DNA from: Ophiodon elongatus
Taxonomy: Eukaryota > Chordata > Actinopteri > Perciformes > Hexagrammidae
NCBI GenBank assembly: GCA_016806645.1
Contig: JACSYO010002172.1
Location: 1,631,990-1,695,989, forward strand
Length of the DNA stretch: 64,000 bases
Reading direction: 5' to 3'
Within the stretch, counting starts at the first letter, position 1; every line of letters starts with the position of its first letter. Shown here piece after piece: positions 12,801 through 24,348 of the stretch. The translations under genes and the position numbers were made by a program. The notes below the pieces were generated by a model. It had not been told where the DNA came from. It was given only the letters and a program-made list of their open reading frames with translations, and did not search any database.

Positions 12801-15800
12801 AGCTGGTGTCATGATTGACGCCCCGAACAATGACAGAAAGTAAATGATTGAGCATGCGTGAGAAGTGATTGCCAGATGTATGAGAAATAAATACGGGCTT
12901 GCAAGAGTATGGTCTTCTGACTGAACTTTTGCTATCGCGTCATAAGAAGTGGAGCTCATCTATCTATGGTTAGGTCAGCTGATTAGGTCCTGGTTTGTTT
13001 ACCTGACTCAGCGTAACGCTGTGAGGACCTGAGGTCAGGACACTGAGTCACTCTCTCTGCAGCCCAGTTCTCCGCCATAATTACGATTGTTGTTGTTGAA
13101 TTACATTTCATTGTCAATTAATGAAAGTTATGTTGTGTGACTTCACTCATTCAGTGCATGTGCTTTTTAAAAATAGATTTTTTTGAAAGTTGTGAATGGA
13201 ATCAGATTCTTGGAAGATAAGAATCGTCATTCTTATATGAGACCATCAGCGAGACAATTTCTATGTAAAAATAAAGCAAATAATAATAAATGTAGTTATT
13301 CTTAATACTTTTTCTATTTTTTCTACTTTTTGGTTTTCTAATGTGACTGGTACTTGGAAACACTTGGATGTATAATGGGAAAGATATTGTATGTTATCGA
13401 TTGCAACTGTACTTCTTCCTGCTGTAAGCCAAATTTCCAAGAGTGAAAACGGTTTTATTCAGTTAATCGGAGTACGAACGCTACAGATGTACTGTCCGTG
13501 ACCGCAGCAGTTCATCTAATTTGCATGAGGTGAAGATATATGAGATCTAATGCTGTGGTGTTTATTAAGACAGGTTCGTGCACATCTGGAAAACAATGAA
13601 GCGCAAAAGAAAGTGTTCTCTGCTCCAGCACTTATTACTAATATAAATAATATCATAACATTACTAATATTATTTAATACACTAAATGAACTGCATAGTA
13701 TGCATTCTTCTTGCCAGAGGAAAGATTTTATGGGAAGAAGTATAAGTTAAAATCTTAATATCAGCACAACACAAATATCACTGAATTGATTTTAAAAGGC
13801 CGCATGAAGTTAAGAAAAGATTTTTGGGGCAATTCTAGAACTTTGAACATTGAATTCTCATTATCAGGATACAAAATGTTTCCTTGCAGATTGTGTAACA
13901 GTTACTCATGATGAGTAGTGAAGGGTGACACAAACTGAAAGAAACTGAACAAAAACTAATGTCTGCACATGGAATGTGGCGCTGCACTGAATTCAACATG
14001 AATTTGTTAATTCTGTCTGACTTTACATGTCATTGATGAATAACCTCTAATCGGTCACCTGTATACATCTGTACTGCTACCATTATAGTTAGTGTCCAGT
14101 CCAGCATTAATTCAGTTTCATTTGATGTCTTCCTGAGGTCTCTTTGACAGAATTTGAGACATTTCCCATATATGGCTTATTATTCAACCTACAGAAAGCA
14201 AACATGTGCTCACTGAGATTCAGTAAAGAGATGAAATACAAAATGTAGCCTAGCACTGTTAGAACAGAAACAGAACATTCAAATGGTAAAAAGACTCAGT
14301 TCAACTGACTCCGTAGTGTAGACCAGTGACTCCTGAGGACTGAAACCTCTCTTGTGTAACTTGACATGTCTTTATTTTCAGGATAAATGCAGTTTCTAAT
14401 GGCCAGGTGAGAGGAGACACATATGGAGAGGGCTGCCTTGGCAGGACAGGTGTGTTTCTCTAAATGTGTGTTTGTGTGTGTTTATTTCTGTAAGCCAATA
14501 AGTTTTGCTGCAGCTGACCGCTTCTTTAGCATAATGAACTTCTCAAACATCAGCTTGAAGACTCTGGGCCTCAAGGATTTTGCTAAAAACCAAAGTTGGT
14601 CTTGCTGCTATACATATATGATATATATATATATATATATATATGATATATCTATAGATATATATATGATATATATATATATATATATCATATATATATC
14701 TATAGATATATATATATATGAGGGGGGGGTGGGAGGGGGCTCAGGAGGTAGGATGGGTGTCCTATGTACCAAAGCTGTGTCCTTACTGCAGCGGCTGCAT
14801 CTGACTCGTGGCTCCTTGCTCTACTGCATCTGTCCTATTTATATCTCTCTATCTATCTATCTATCTATATAGATAGATAGATAGATAGATAGATAGATCT
14901 ACAAGCAAGAAAGCCAAAAACAATCTTTAAAAAAAGAAAATAGATTTCTGTAACAATCGGTCCAGACTAAAGCCAGGCCAGAAGTGTCTGCCGTGTTAAG
15001 ATGTGATCTGTGATGTCTTTGTGAATTGCACAGTATTCAGATAATTAAATAGTAATTTGCCTGATAATATAATCCCATTGCCTGCCTTCATTGTCTTTTA
15101 AAATTACCTCTTTTAATCATTGTAGTTTAAATATAAGAATTGGGTTCTGTCATTGCACTTAGGCTGTATAATAGTCTTTACTAATGATTGAGAATTGTAC
15201 AGTTTGGACTATTACATGTTGGTTTACCTGAGAATAATACATTATCTTTTAAAGTTACCTATATGAATCTTTTCATTGAGAGGAACCTCCCTGGATATCC
15301 TCTCCTTCATCATCCTCTTCAACAACTGTAGAGTTAAACCATGATGAACCTTCCTATGGTCATAGCCAGGGTCGTGGTGTAGGAATGCATTGGAATTTTA
15401 AGATAACCTATGAGTAAAAGCTTTTTTCTACCCTTTTGGCCACTCCAAGAACCTTAACATCACAAATAGAAAAGCTTGAAAATCAAATCCAAGAGGCAGC
15501 TGGCTGAACAGGTTTTTCTCAATCGATGGCTCCTTTGACAGCAATATACTAAACCATCGTGACCAGGCCTTTATCTCCGTTGACAATCCTCTCGACAACA
15601 GACTTCTTCTATCATCAGAGCAAGCAGTTTTACCTTACATACAACCGCATCCGTGACCACTACCACTTCTCGTCAGTTGAGCCTAATATGCCGGCCAGCT
15701 GCAAAGATAACATGATACAGATTAAATCCATCAGAACAGGCAATCTGCTGTCCACCTGACCCCCTGACCTCCTGTCTCCCAGCATGTTGTCCAGGAGAGT

Positions 15801-18603
15801 TAGCAGCACCATGTTGTGTTCATTGTCATGGACACGTCCACCACATGAATGAGCTTATAGGTTTACTCTGTCAGAGTATTGTTTCTGTGTTGACGTTAGC
15901 GAGAGAGATGAGTGACGGTGAGTATGACGTCAGCAGTGAGTTCACAGCTGTGAACGTAGCAGAGCCGTGTGTCTACACTTTGTTTGAGGCTGAATTAATG
16001 CTACAAGTCCTCATTAGCTAACTTCTCTTGTCATGCTGGTCAGTCAGCTGATGATCAAAGGGAAGGGGTTTAGCCCCCAAGTTAGCCACAACTCAGGCTC
16101 ATACTCACTTAAGGTGGGCTCACCTTTAAGGTGGACCAGCTATTCTCCTTTTAGTGACACGTCGCTCTTCTGAGTTTTATTTTTATTTTTATTATTTCTT
16201 CTAACTGTGTAACTGATAGCATGGTTAAAGGGTTGATTCTATCAGGAGAACAGTGTTGAATGTTGAGATGTCAGCAACATCAGCATGTTGTCTATTTCAT
16301 TAGTTACAGTCACAAAGTAGGAACATCTGATGAGAATACAACATGTTTTCAAAGGTATTGTTAGAACTGTAATGCTTTTATTAAGTACTCATATTGGTAC
16401 TCTGTATCAGCAAGTACTTGTACTTTGTCTGGAAAAAGGTGGTACCTGTGCATGGCTTCTCATTATAGTGTCATAGTAGGCCTATTACATAACTGCTTAT
16501 AAGCTTATACAGTGCTGTCACTTTTCTTAAAGCTCACAGTCATGCTATGGTATGTTATTAATGTTCACACGACATTATTCCATTTCAGAAATTTAGGATT
16601 TATAATCTGTGATACGTTGGAGCAGTTCTCTTTGTGTCTTTATAACTAGCGTTATGTTATGGTAGTTATAATGCATCTTACAAAACTGTTGTCACTGTCT
16701 TTTTGGAAATAATGTACATTTGCACTAATATGGGAAAATAATACTATTTAATTAAAAGCTGCTCCTGTGAAAAGGCTATGTTATATTAATTTACTTCTAT
16801 TTAATTAATTTATTCAATAAAAATGTATTTTGTATTGCCCAAAATCACAAATCACAAATCCTATTCATATAATTCATACAATGAGAGTAGTAGGCATGAT
16901 GAAGAAGTTACAACTACCAGAAATAACAGAAAACAGTGGATATAGTATAATAATAATGATAATAAAAGCAGTAATGGTATTGGCAATACTAATAGCAATG
17001 CAACTAATAATAATAATGATAATAGCAGTAGGTGTCAGGCAGGACCAGGGTCCAGATAAAACCAGGACCAGGGTCCAGATAGATCCAGGACCAGGGTTCA
17101 GATAAAACCAGGACCAGGGTCCAGATAGAACCAGGACCAGGGTCCAGATAAAACCAGGACCAGGGTCCAGATAAAACCACGATCCATGTGAACCTGTGAG
17201 GAGAGAAAGCACAAAGACTCTGGAGAAGAAGTAGAGTTATTAATGTGCATTGATAGAACATGAATTCATAGTGAGCCTATAAACAAATTAAGCAATAGTT
17301 CTCGACAGGCTGTGGTATGTTGTAATTATATCACAGCTGAAGGCGTTCGGTCTGAACTTATTAATAAATATTGGTGTTCACAATAAAACAGGTCCTCCTG
17401 GGCTGGCTGCCTGCTCATAGCTAGGCGGTTGCTATGGAGTGTACACTAGCAGCTGGCATATTTCTGTTTTCATCACAGGCTATTTAATTATTTGGCTCCT
17501 TATTTTGATTTTTTATTTCATGCTGTTTGTTGTTCAACCACTGACAGACAGTCCACCGTCAGTAGAATGACTGTGATAGCTACTTGTACGAGGCTTGCCT
17601 TTATTTGTTAGGTGGAGGTGTGTTGCTTGGTGTGGCTATTATGATGCTCCACCTTTTCAGAGCTTCCCAATAGCTCTGGAGATGGTTTCACACTTGTGGC
17701 TACTTACGTCCCCATAGCCCTGGTATGTGGGTATTATGTCATGGCTATGGCTTTATAAATAATGTTATACTGCAACAGACAGTACAAGACAGAAATGCTG
17801 CCACATGTCACATGACCCTGTTAGCTGTTGAGGACTGGTGAGTCTTCATCTAGCTAAATTAATACAATTATCATGAATACAAATGTAATGTTTTGTAATT
17901 TGCTACTGTACTGTACCTCTTTTCCACAGGGACTGTTGCTCTTCTTTAATTTGATTGGCTTATGGTCAAAATGAATACTCAGTTCAGAGTAGTGAGACTA
18001 ACTGTGAGCTAATGAAAATGATAAGCATGTGTATGTCTTTGCAGGAGCTCGTCTCTGGCTGTTTATTGGCTTCATGATGATGTTCGGCTCGCTCATCGCC
18101 TCCATCTGGATCCTGTTCGGTGGCTACGTGGTGGCAAGTAAGTACCCCTCCTATGAGTGTCATCATGCAAACATCTACACACTCAGCACTGCACTTCCTT
18201 TGGTCCTCAGCAACACACCTCTCATGAGGAACCAGACTGTAGAAACACTACAGTCTGGTTCACAGGGAAACCAACCTGGGGCACGCTCTACTGTTACCAC
18301 TATAGATTTATTATGATGTTCTGATATGGAAAGTATTTAATGATATTACTATTCTAACACATTGTACCCTGGAATACCTTCATTTTATAAGTTATTTCAT
18401 TTTATAATATGGGTGGGGGTGGGTGTAACCAAAGGAGGGCTTCATCTTCTCGGTTAGTTTGCACAGACTTGTGTCAACTTGCACCAAAATCAGGGAAGCA
18501 GTCCATAGTGTCCTCAGCACCACACCACAGAGGGAGTCCAGCTCTTAGTGGTTCTCGAAGATATGAGAAGAACACAGACAAACAAACCTTTATCTATATT
18601 TAA

Positions 18604-18647
<44 letters not shown>

Positions 18648-18762
18648 GTTATGTACTTATCCTGTGTATGTGACACAGGACACTTTTAAACAACAAATAA
18701 CAAAAATTGTTTTTTATTATTGTAAATGTAAAATGATTGTCTACAAGTACAAACATTTGTGT

Positions 18763-18802
<40 letters not shown>

Positions 18803-20986
18803 CAGGCAGGGTTGACCTGGTTGACCTGGTTGATCTCCAGACTATCACAGGACTGACTCATGGAGACAGACAGTTAGCTTTAGGGACCAAACCCTTTCTT
18901 GTACCAGGCTGTAAACAAGTTTATTTCTGCTGTAAAGTTGTTCATGATGTCATGTAGTGTTAAAGCGCTTTGAGTGCTTGGAAGATTAGAACAGCGCTAT
19001 ACAAGAACAGGTCCATTTACCATTTACCTACAAAACGGCGTCATCCCTGCAGCACTCTATTCCCGTACATGCCACATGAAGAAAGTCTTGACTCAACGTC
19101 AACCTGCTAGCTTTGTCTGGAGCGTTCACTGCTTTCAAATTGAGAACAACTGGACCGACACACTACTGTCTAGGTCATTTTAACAATCTTTGTCTTGAGC
19201 TTTCAACCCCATTTCACAAACTGCTGTCCTCAAAGTGAAGAATGATCTAGACTACCAGGGACATATGCTTCCTCAAGGACACACTGCCTGGGGAAAACAG
19301 AGAGAATGCTGTGGTTAAAAGACCAGCACTTTAGAATGTGTCTAACTCAGAATTCTGAACCCCTATTAGCTTCAGCTGAATTCTAGAAGTTCCAGAGGAA
19401 TACTCTTTTGATTTTGTCCCCCATTCGTTACATTGTATTGGATTACTGTATGCTTTTGGGTGAGACATTGATTCCTCCCCCTCTGCTGTCGTTTGACCTG
19501 TTAAAGCTGCTCAACCACCCAGAATGCTAATGTTCTGTTTATCAAGCGACTTACACAAGACGTACTCAGCAGGAGCTACATTCCTCTTCTCTGTTGGTTA
19601 TGACTCAGTCATCAGAACACTTGTATCTTCTCTCTGCCTTAAAGGGCTCCATTTACAGATACAGAAGCATCTGTTTCAAAATCCCATTCTTACTGTTGTG
19701 TTATTGACTTTGATTTTGTTTTGTAACATTTCTTAGAGAAAGAAGTGGCACCCGGGCTGGCTGTGTTCTTTCAGAATGCATTAATCTTTTTTAGGTGAGT
19801 ATAACATCAAACTGGACTAAAATCAACTTTGTAAGCAGCAGTCATGTTGCTAGATGCCCAGATTTGGCTGTAACTCTTAAACTTGTACTTAATATCGACG
19901 ATAGTGTAGATGTAGAAAATGAAAGTTAATACACCTCCATCCATGGACCTTCACATCATCACTCCTTGTATCACAAAGAAAGACTGTGGCTCAAATCAAA
20001 TTCAAAGGATCGGCGGTTCGATCCCAGGCTCTGCTAGAAAATGGTAATTGGACTGTACTTGTCTCTTTTATAGTCTTCCGACCACTCAAAGCTCTTAAAC
20101 ACTACATGACATCATTCACCCATTCACACACTGATGGGAGGAGTTACCATGCAAGGTACCATCTGCCCATCAGGAGTAATTAACATTCACACACCGTAGA
20201 CACAGCTCTGGGATAGATAGAGTAGAATTTCATAACTGTTTTGCCAACTTTAGTCAATAAATGTGATTCCTTTTTCCTTTTCTACTCAATATAATACTAA
20301 TTACTAAGAACTACTAATACTTTTAAAATCACAATTCATACAGTTTTTGAGGTACACACTTATTTTTATGAATGATAAATACTTGTATTGTGAATGTTAA
20401 ATAAGATTCCATAGTGCATAAAAACACATGAAAATAAAGCCAGTTTATCAAAATAACATATCTCGGGGCAGGACACCCCTCTACGTCCGGGGGAGGAGCC
20501 TGAATGACCTCAGATCCTGGAAACGCCCCTGCTCCAAAATATACATTGTCCTCCTTCATGTAGATGTGGATTTCATAGTTTTTAGATGTGGATTTCATAG
20601 TTTTTAGAGTGATGCAGTTACTATAGCAACCTGTTCTCTGTTCCAAACACAGTGATAGTTTTCAGCACTTGTTGTTGTTTCTCCTCGAAACACTAACAGC
20701 CTCACAGAGATAGTTGTGTTACTGCTAGTCGTGTAGCAATAACAGTATGACCAACAACTCATGTGAACATCACAGATGATGACATATAGATCGTGTAAAA
20801 CTATCGAAAGGTCTTTTTTTCATTGAAGCTCTTAATTGCTGATGGAAAACTGTTGGTTTTGCTGCAGAGATCACTGTGTCCTGATTTAGTGTCTCTCCCC
20901 CCGATCTCCCCCCTCCCCCCCCCACCCTCTCTCTCTGTAGCACTTTGATCTACAAGTTTGGCCGGACTGAAGATTTATGGGGTTAG
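9803..20986 (+). CDS. tmem50b: Transmembrane protein 50B, complete coding region in 6 exons
   Basis: Coding exons are 9803-9901, 10117-10229, 14382-14449, 18045-18137, 19737-19794 and 20941-20986 (stop TAG). Each has AG/GT borders and the phases close to 477 nt, giving 158 aa, the length I know for vertebrate TMEM50B. The start MAGFLDNFRW followed by ECECIDW is the family N-terminus, and the end STLIYKFGRTEDLWG fits TMEM50B better than TMEM50A. Four hydrophobic segments lie at about residues 27-46, 58-76, 97-122 and 131-148. TMEM50 proteins are small multi-pass proteins of internal membranes; I know no firm biochemical activity. The short loop at residues 123-130 (VAKKEVAP) differs from the mammalian loop at the exon 5/6 junction. 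The gene is tail to tail with ifngr2, as expected from human synteny. Confidence 0.96.
11085..11478 (-). repeat. Short L2-derived element (3' UTR type)
   Basis: It starts with the LINE tail complement (TATAGCCCAAAATCACAAAT) and runs through the L2 3' UTR. It ends at ACAAATTAAGCAATAGTTC, the same boundary as the copy at 16815-17304. It is in tmem50b intron 2. Confidence 0.7.
11590..11945 (+). repeat. tRNA-derived SINE, with an internal foreign segment
   Basis: Same family as at 7405, with head GTTTCAGTGGTGAGCAGGG and B box GGTTTGATCCC. An extra stretch around 11800-11865 interrupts the tail. It contains a 38-bp word that recurs at 14921-14958. It lies in tmem50b intron 2. Confidence 0.75.
12000..14381. 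other. tmem50b intron 2, second part
   Basis: A GGT/GATG-rich low-complexity stretch lies near 12560-12680; otherwise nothing was recognised before the acceptor at 14381. Confidence 0.5.
14609..14900. repeat. Compound TA, G-run and GATA microsatellite
   Basis: TA-rich palindromic tracts (14609-14719) are followed by a G-rich segment (GGGGGGGTGGGAGGGGG) and then (CTAT)n meeting (AGAT)n at 14843-14898. All lie 160-450 bp after tmem50b exon 3 (14382-14449). Confidence 0.95.
14990..16814. other. tmem50b intron 3, no recognised feature
   Basis: Unique-looking AT-rich DNA. A weak repeat-like patch (GGTACTCTGTATCAGCAAGT) near 16390-16430 resembles common fish interspersed repeats but is too short to classify. 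Confidence 0.4.
16815..17304 (-). repeat. Short L2-derived element with an internal minisatellite
   Basis: Same tail and same far boundary (ACAAATTAAGCAATAGTTC) as the copy at 11085. The middle is replaced by AAT-rich DNA and a 6-unit, 23-bp tandem repeat. Confidence 0.7.
17041..17178. repeat. 23-bp minisatellite, 6 units
   Basis: Six consecutive units of AGGACCAGGGTCCAGATAAA plus three bases, with single-base variants, fill exactly 138 bp. The unit is single-copy in other L2 tails of the window. Confidence 0.9.
18229..18261. repeat. 14-bp perfect inverted repeat
   Basis: Arms GAACCAGACTGTAG and its complement surround AAACA. It lies about 90 bp after tmem50b exon 4 (18045-18137). Confidence 0.9.
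18604..18801. repeat. (TA)n and (AC)n microsatellites
   Basis: A TA tract at 18604-18643 and an AC tract at 18766-18801, followed by a short duplicated GTTGACCTG. Confidence 0.95.
18945..19027 (+). repeat. SINE tail fragment
   Basis: Only the 3' part of the same SINE (ATGTCATGTAGTGTTAAAGC ... CCATTTACCATTTACC) remains. Confidence 0.65.
19983..20212. repeat. Fold-back SINE pair: plus head fragment joined to a minus copy
   Basis: 19983-20037 is the tRNA-like head on the plus strand (GGATCGGCGGTTCGATCCC). 20038-20212 is the tail-to-body part of the same SINE on the minus strand. It lies in tmem50b intron 5. Confidence 0.65.
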
Positions 20987-23357
20987 AGGGTCTGTCTTAT
21001 TACTGACACACACACACACACACACACTGTATCTGTGTTGTTCATTTTCAAAATGTTTGTATTTTAAATGAGGGAATTTCTTGTTTGTTATTGAGAAGTG
21101 AGGAGCCAGTTTCACATCTTTTTATTGTATCTCAGATGACTCTCAAGTGTCAATTCATGTCGTGATTTGTTCACTATTTTGAGGGGTTACTGTGCAATTA
21201 CACTGTAATGAATCAGAAAGAGAAAACAGCGTCTGTCTGGGGACGGGTTTATGAATCCAATCTGAAGTGGAGGTGAGGGTAAACACAGGGGGATACCCCC
21301 TCCTGCTGGCTCTACTTAAGCTGCTCATGTTGTATGCTTGTGTGAGTTCATTTCATACACTGGATCATAATGTATTTTAGATAAGAGTTATTTTTTTCAT
21401 GGGTCTGATTATTATTGGGGTCATTCTGCCTCCGGTGGAAGTATGTTTCTTTTACATAATCTGTCTTGTCCTCTTGTACTTGCTCCCTGTTTAGCTCTTG
21501 TTTCTACCAGAACATGTCATGTAGAGTGAGATGTAAGTTTTCAGATAGTTTGATTTTTGTTGTTGTAGCCAATTAAAGTATTTAAGTAAAGAACAAATAT
21601 CTCAAGCTGCTGTAGTAACAGTATTCAAGGACTTGTACTTTACAGTCCTTGCTATCATATGTAGACATGTGCATTAGACCATTTTTTTTACTGTACTAAG
21701 ATGTACTTTTACACTAAAGCTTTTATTTGCATGAAATCAAATAAAAAAACATGGGATTTGGGGTCATTTCCTATCTTCCCTCCATCTTTTTAACCATTTG
21801 TCTGACTTTTTTGTTTTCTATTCTGACTAGTGCATGGCTTATTTCTAGTGTTTACATTCAACTCATACTGAAACTAAAAAGAGATGTTACATGACTTTCA
21901 AAACCAAAAACTCTGCGAGGCCAGAAATCTCAAGGGGTTAAATGAGAAAACATGTTGTTATTTAGGAGTCCTGACCATTTAGTTTCATAAAAGACACAAG
22001 TAGCTGACTGAGTGACCAGCTGGCTTGTTCATGAGCCAAATCACAACGCTTTTAGTCTCAAAAGGATTTTATTGTGAGTCAAAGTCAGACTGCAAAAAGC
22101 CTGCAACATTCTACTAACTGATACACAGGATTTGAACTCCTCGCCTCAGAAGGTTTAGGGTTCTTACAGAATGTTCTCTTGGTCAAGTTGAGATGGAGAA
22201 AAAGCGTGGTGCTGACCAAAGCACCGTCATGATGGCCAGAAGATCCAGACGAGTTGGACATGAACAGAAAATGCCCCAACAGGGTTCAGTGTGATTGATT
22301 GGTTACAGGGTTCAGCCTTTTCTGACTTGAGGAAATATGAAACTCTATGCCAATGCCTTTGCTTCTTATGTCCATTTTGTTGTTGTCATAACTTATTCAG
22401 GACGTTCCCGGTAGTGAGCTCACAGGATGCTCCACAGATGAAAGGTCATGTCTCCGTCTTCCCTCTGAACCTCGTGCTCGTCTTGCTTCAGGTCACAAGT
22501 TTGAAGACGTGTAAAGAAGTATGCAGTTAGAGACTAAATCTTCCTCAAGATCACAGATTCAACAAACTGCTAATTCTGACGGAGCTTTATTTAAGGATGA
22601 GTCGTATTGTATGGTTTGTTTCATGACAATATAGAAACTTGGTTAATGCTATGAGCAATATAATCTGGTTCATTAATGTCTGTAATGCTAAAAAGTGAAT
22701 TCTGTGAATCCCAAAATCTTTCTCGACTTTGGAACTCAGTGTAATTTCCTATATTACACCCAATAGGAGTGGGGATAACAAACAGTGTGGAGCTTATTGA
22801 CTCCAGTAGTTTGGAGAGTGTTCTCCCTTTTCTCTCCCTCATCCCTGCAATTAAGTTTACGTCACGTAAATCCATCTCAGCGGAACGTCTGGCTTCAGGG
22901 AGAAGCAGACCAGATATAGATATGTGGGGCTCAGCACAGTAGGGTGCAGAGCGAGTTTCCCAACAGGTCAGTCCTCAGGTCTGATCCCCACACAGAGTAC
23001 GAAGGCCACAGAGAGGTGGTGCAGTGAGAAGCAGGTGGAGGGCTGTCACTCTCTGAGCTCCTTTAGGGAAATGGAAGAAATGACAAGGCAGTGCTCCTCT
23101 GTGTGGCAGTTGTTGGAGATGGGGAGGTGATTCTTAGGAACTGGCTCGAGAAAGAACTAGAGGAGAAAGAAAAAAACAGGCAACCCTATTCTTAGAAAGC
23201 TGTTAGCTTGAGGATACTGTAGGTATTATGCACACTGTGAATAACTACATGGGAGTTGTTATGAATACATCATCTGCACTTAAAGGTTGGAGGTTGACTT
23301 CCTGTGTTTGCATTGACCTAATTAGTGCCGTCTGATACAGTGTAAATATAGTGTGAC
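20987..23357. other. Intergenic region and 3' UTR space between tmem50b and ifngr2
   Basis: It contains a short AC tract (21007-21026), candidate polyadenylation signals (plus strand 21739; minus-strand AATAAA at 22068-22073) and no supported exon. Confidence 0.5.
21739..21744 (+). terminator. Candidate polyadenylation signal for tmem50b
   Basis: An AATAAA hexamer lies about 750 nt downstream of the tmem50b stop on the same strand. An ATTAAA variant occurs near 21574. Which is used cannot be told from sequence. Confidence 0.35.
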
Positions 23358-24095
23358 ATAGGGCCTGTTCCATAAAGCCAGCTAAGAAAAGTGGGACTTA
23401 TAGTCTAAAACCTGACTTGAATGAACCTAAGAAATCATTCGCAGAAATCAATTCAAGTTCACGCTATCAGACCAATTTGAGTCAGGCTCAAGTAGTCAAC
23501 ATATTTGAGTGCGCACACTATTCTTAAGCAGACCGAGAGAAGCATTCCACTTTCGATGATGTGGAACACTGTGATTGGCTTACAGATATCCAATCAAATC
23601 AATCAGTGCAGTTGAGTGGAGTCATATGACAGTAATCAGAGGTCTAGACATCCTAGAAAAGTTATGGCCATTGCAATACCTAAAACAGATATTAAACCTA
23701 TACTTTTTTAACATCGTTATATCAACCATTTTAAAACATGGTTTCCTCTCAGGAAAAATGGAGCATTTGGATATTTGTGGTCAATATAATTTTTTGCAAC
23801 TGAACTTTGAACTATTGTTAGGTTGTAATAATATAATATGACTGATTAATAAAGTCAAATAATATGACATCACTCCAGAAGGTCAGAGGTAAAATCATCA
23901 CTTTCCTGTCCAGTCAGTCACAGGAACTCTGATTGAGCAACAACTCTTAGCCTGACAGACCAGGTTAGTTTTCCAGCATAAGTTGCCATAGTAACTGAGC
24001 TTCAAATACGTTGAATTTGCTTTTTGGAAGGGAATGAACTGAACAACTGAGATAAGCCTGGTTCATCTGGTAAGCTGGCTTGATGGAAGGGGCCT
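23358..24095. mobile_element. MITE-like element with inverted ends (PIF/Harbinger-like look), overlapping the ifngr2 3' end
   Basis: The left end GGGCCTGTTCCATAAAGCC and the reverse complement of the right end, AGGCCCCTTCCATCAAGCC, match at about 16 of 19 positions. This type of end is familiar from abundant fish DNA-transposon derivatives. The interior has no transposase. No clear target-site duplication could be seen, so the class is uncertain. The right end covers the last ten codons and stop of ifngr2. Confidence 0.55.
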
Positions 24096-24297
24096 GTGTG
24101 GTGAGCCTGTGTGGTGAATGGGTTCATCGTCGGCGCTGCTCACGTCTGGGATCTGGTACGGAGGACGCAGGCACTGTTTGATCCACCCATGCTGGAAGAT
24201 CAAGAAGTATGCTAGCACAGGTATCAGGAGGAGCAGGACCACCACCACCACAGCTACTATGATCTCGGATTGTTTAGAGTCTTTTCCTGGGAAATGT

Positions 24298-24348
<51 letters not shown>

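Noticed and set aside
22085..22279. Possible extra 3' exon of ifngr2
   Set aside because: No suitable donor was found in the last exon before its stop, and the frame shows no receptor-tail motif.
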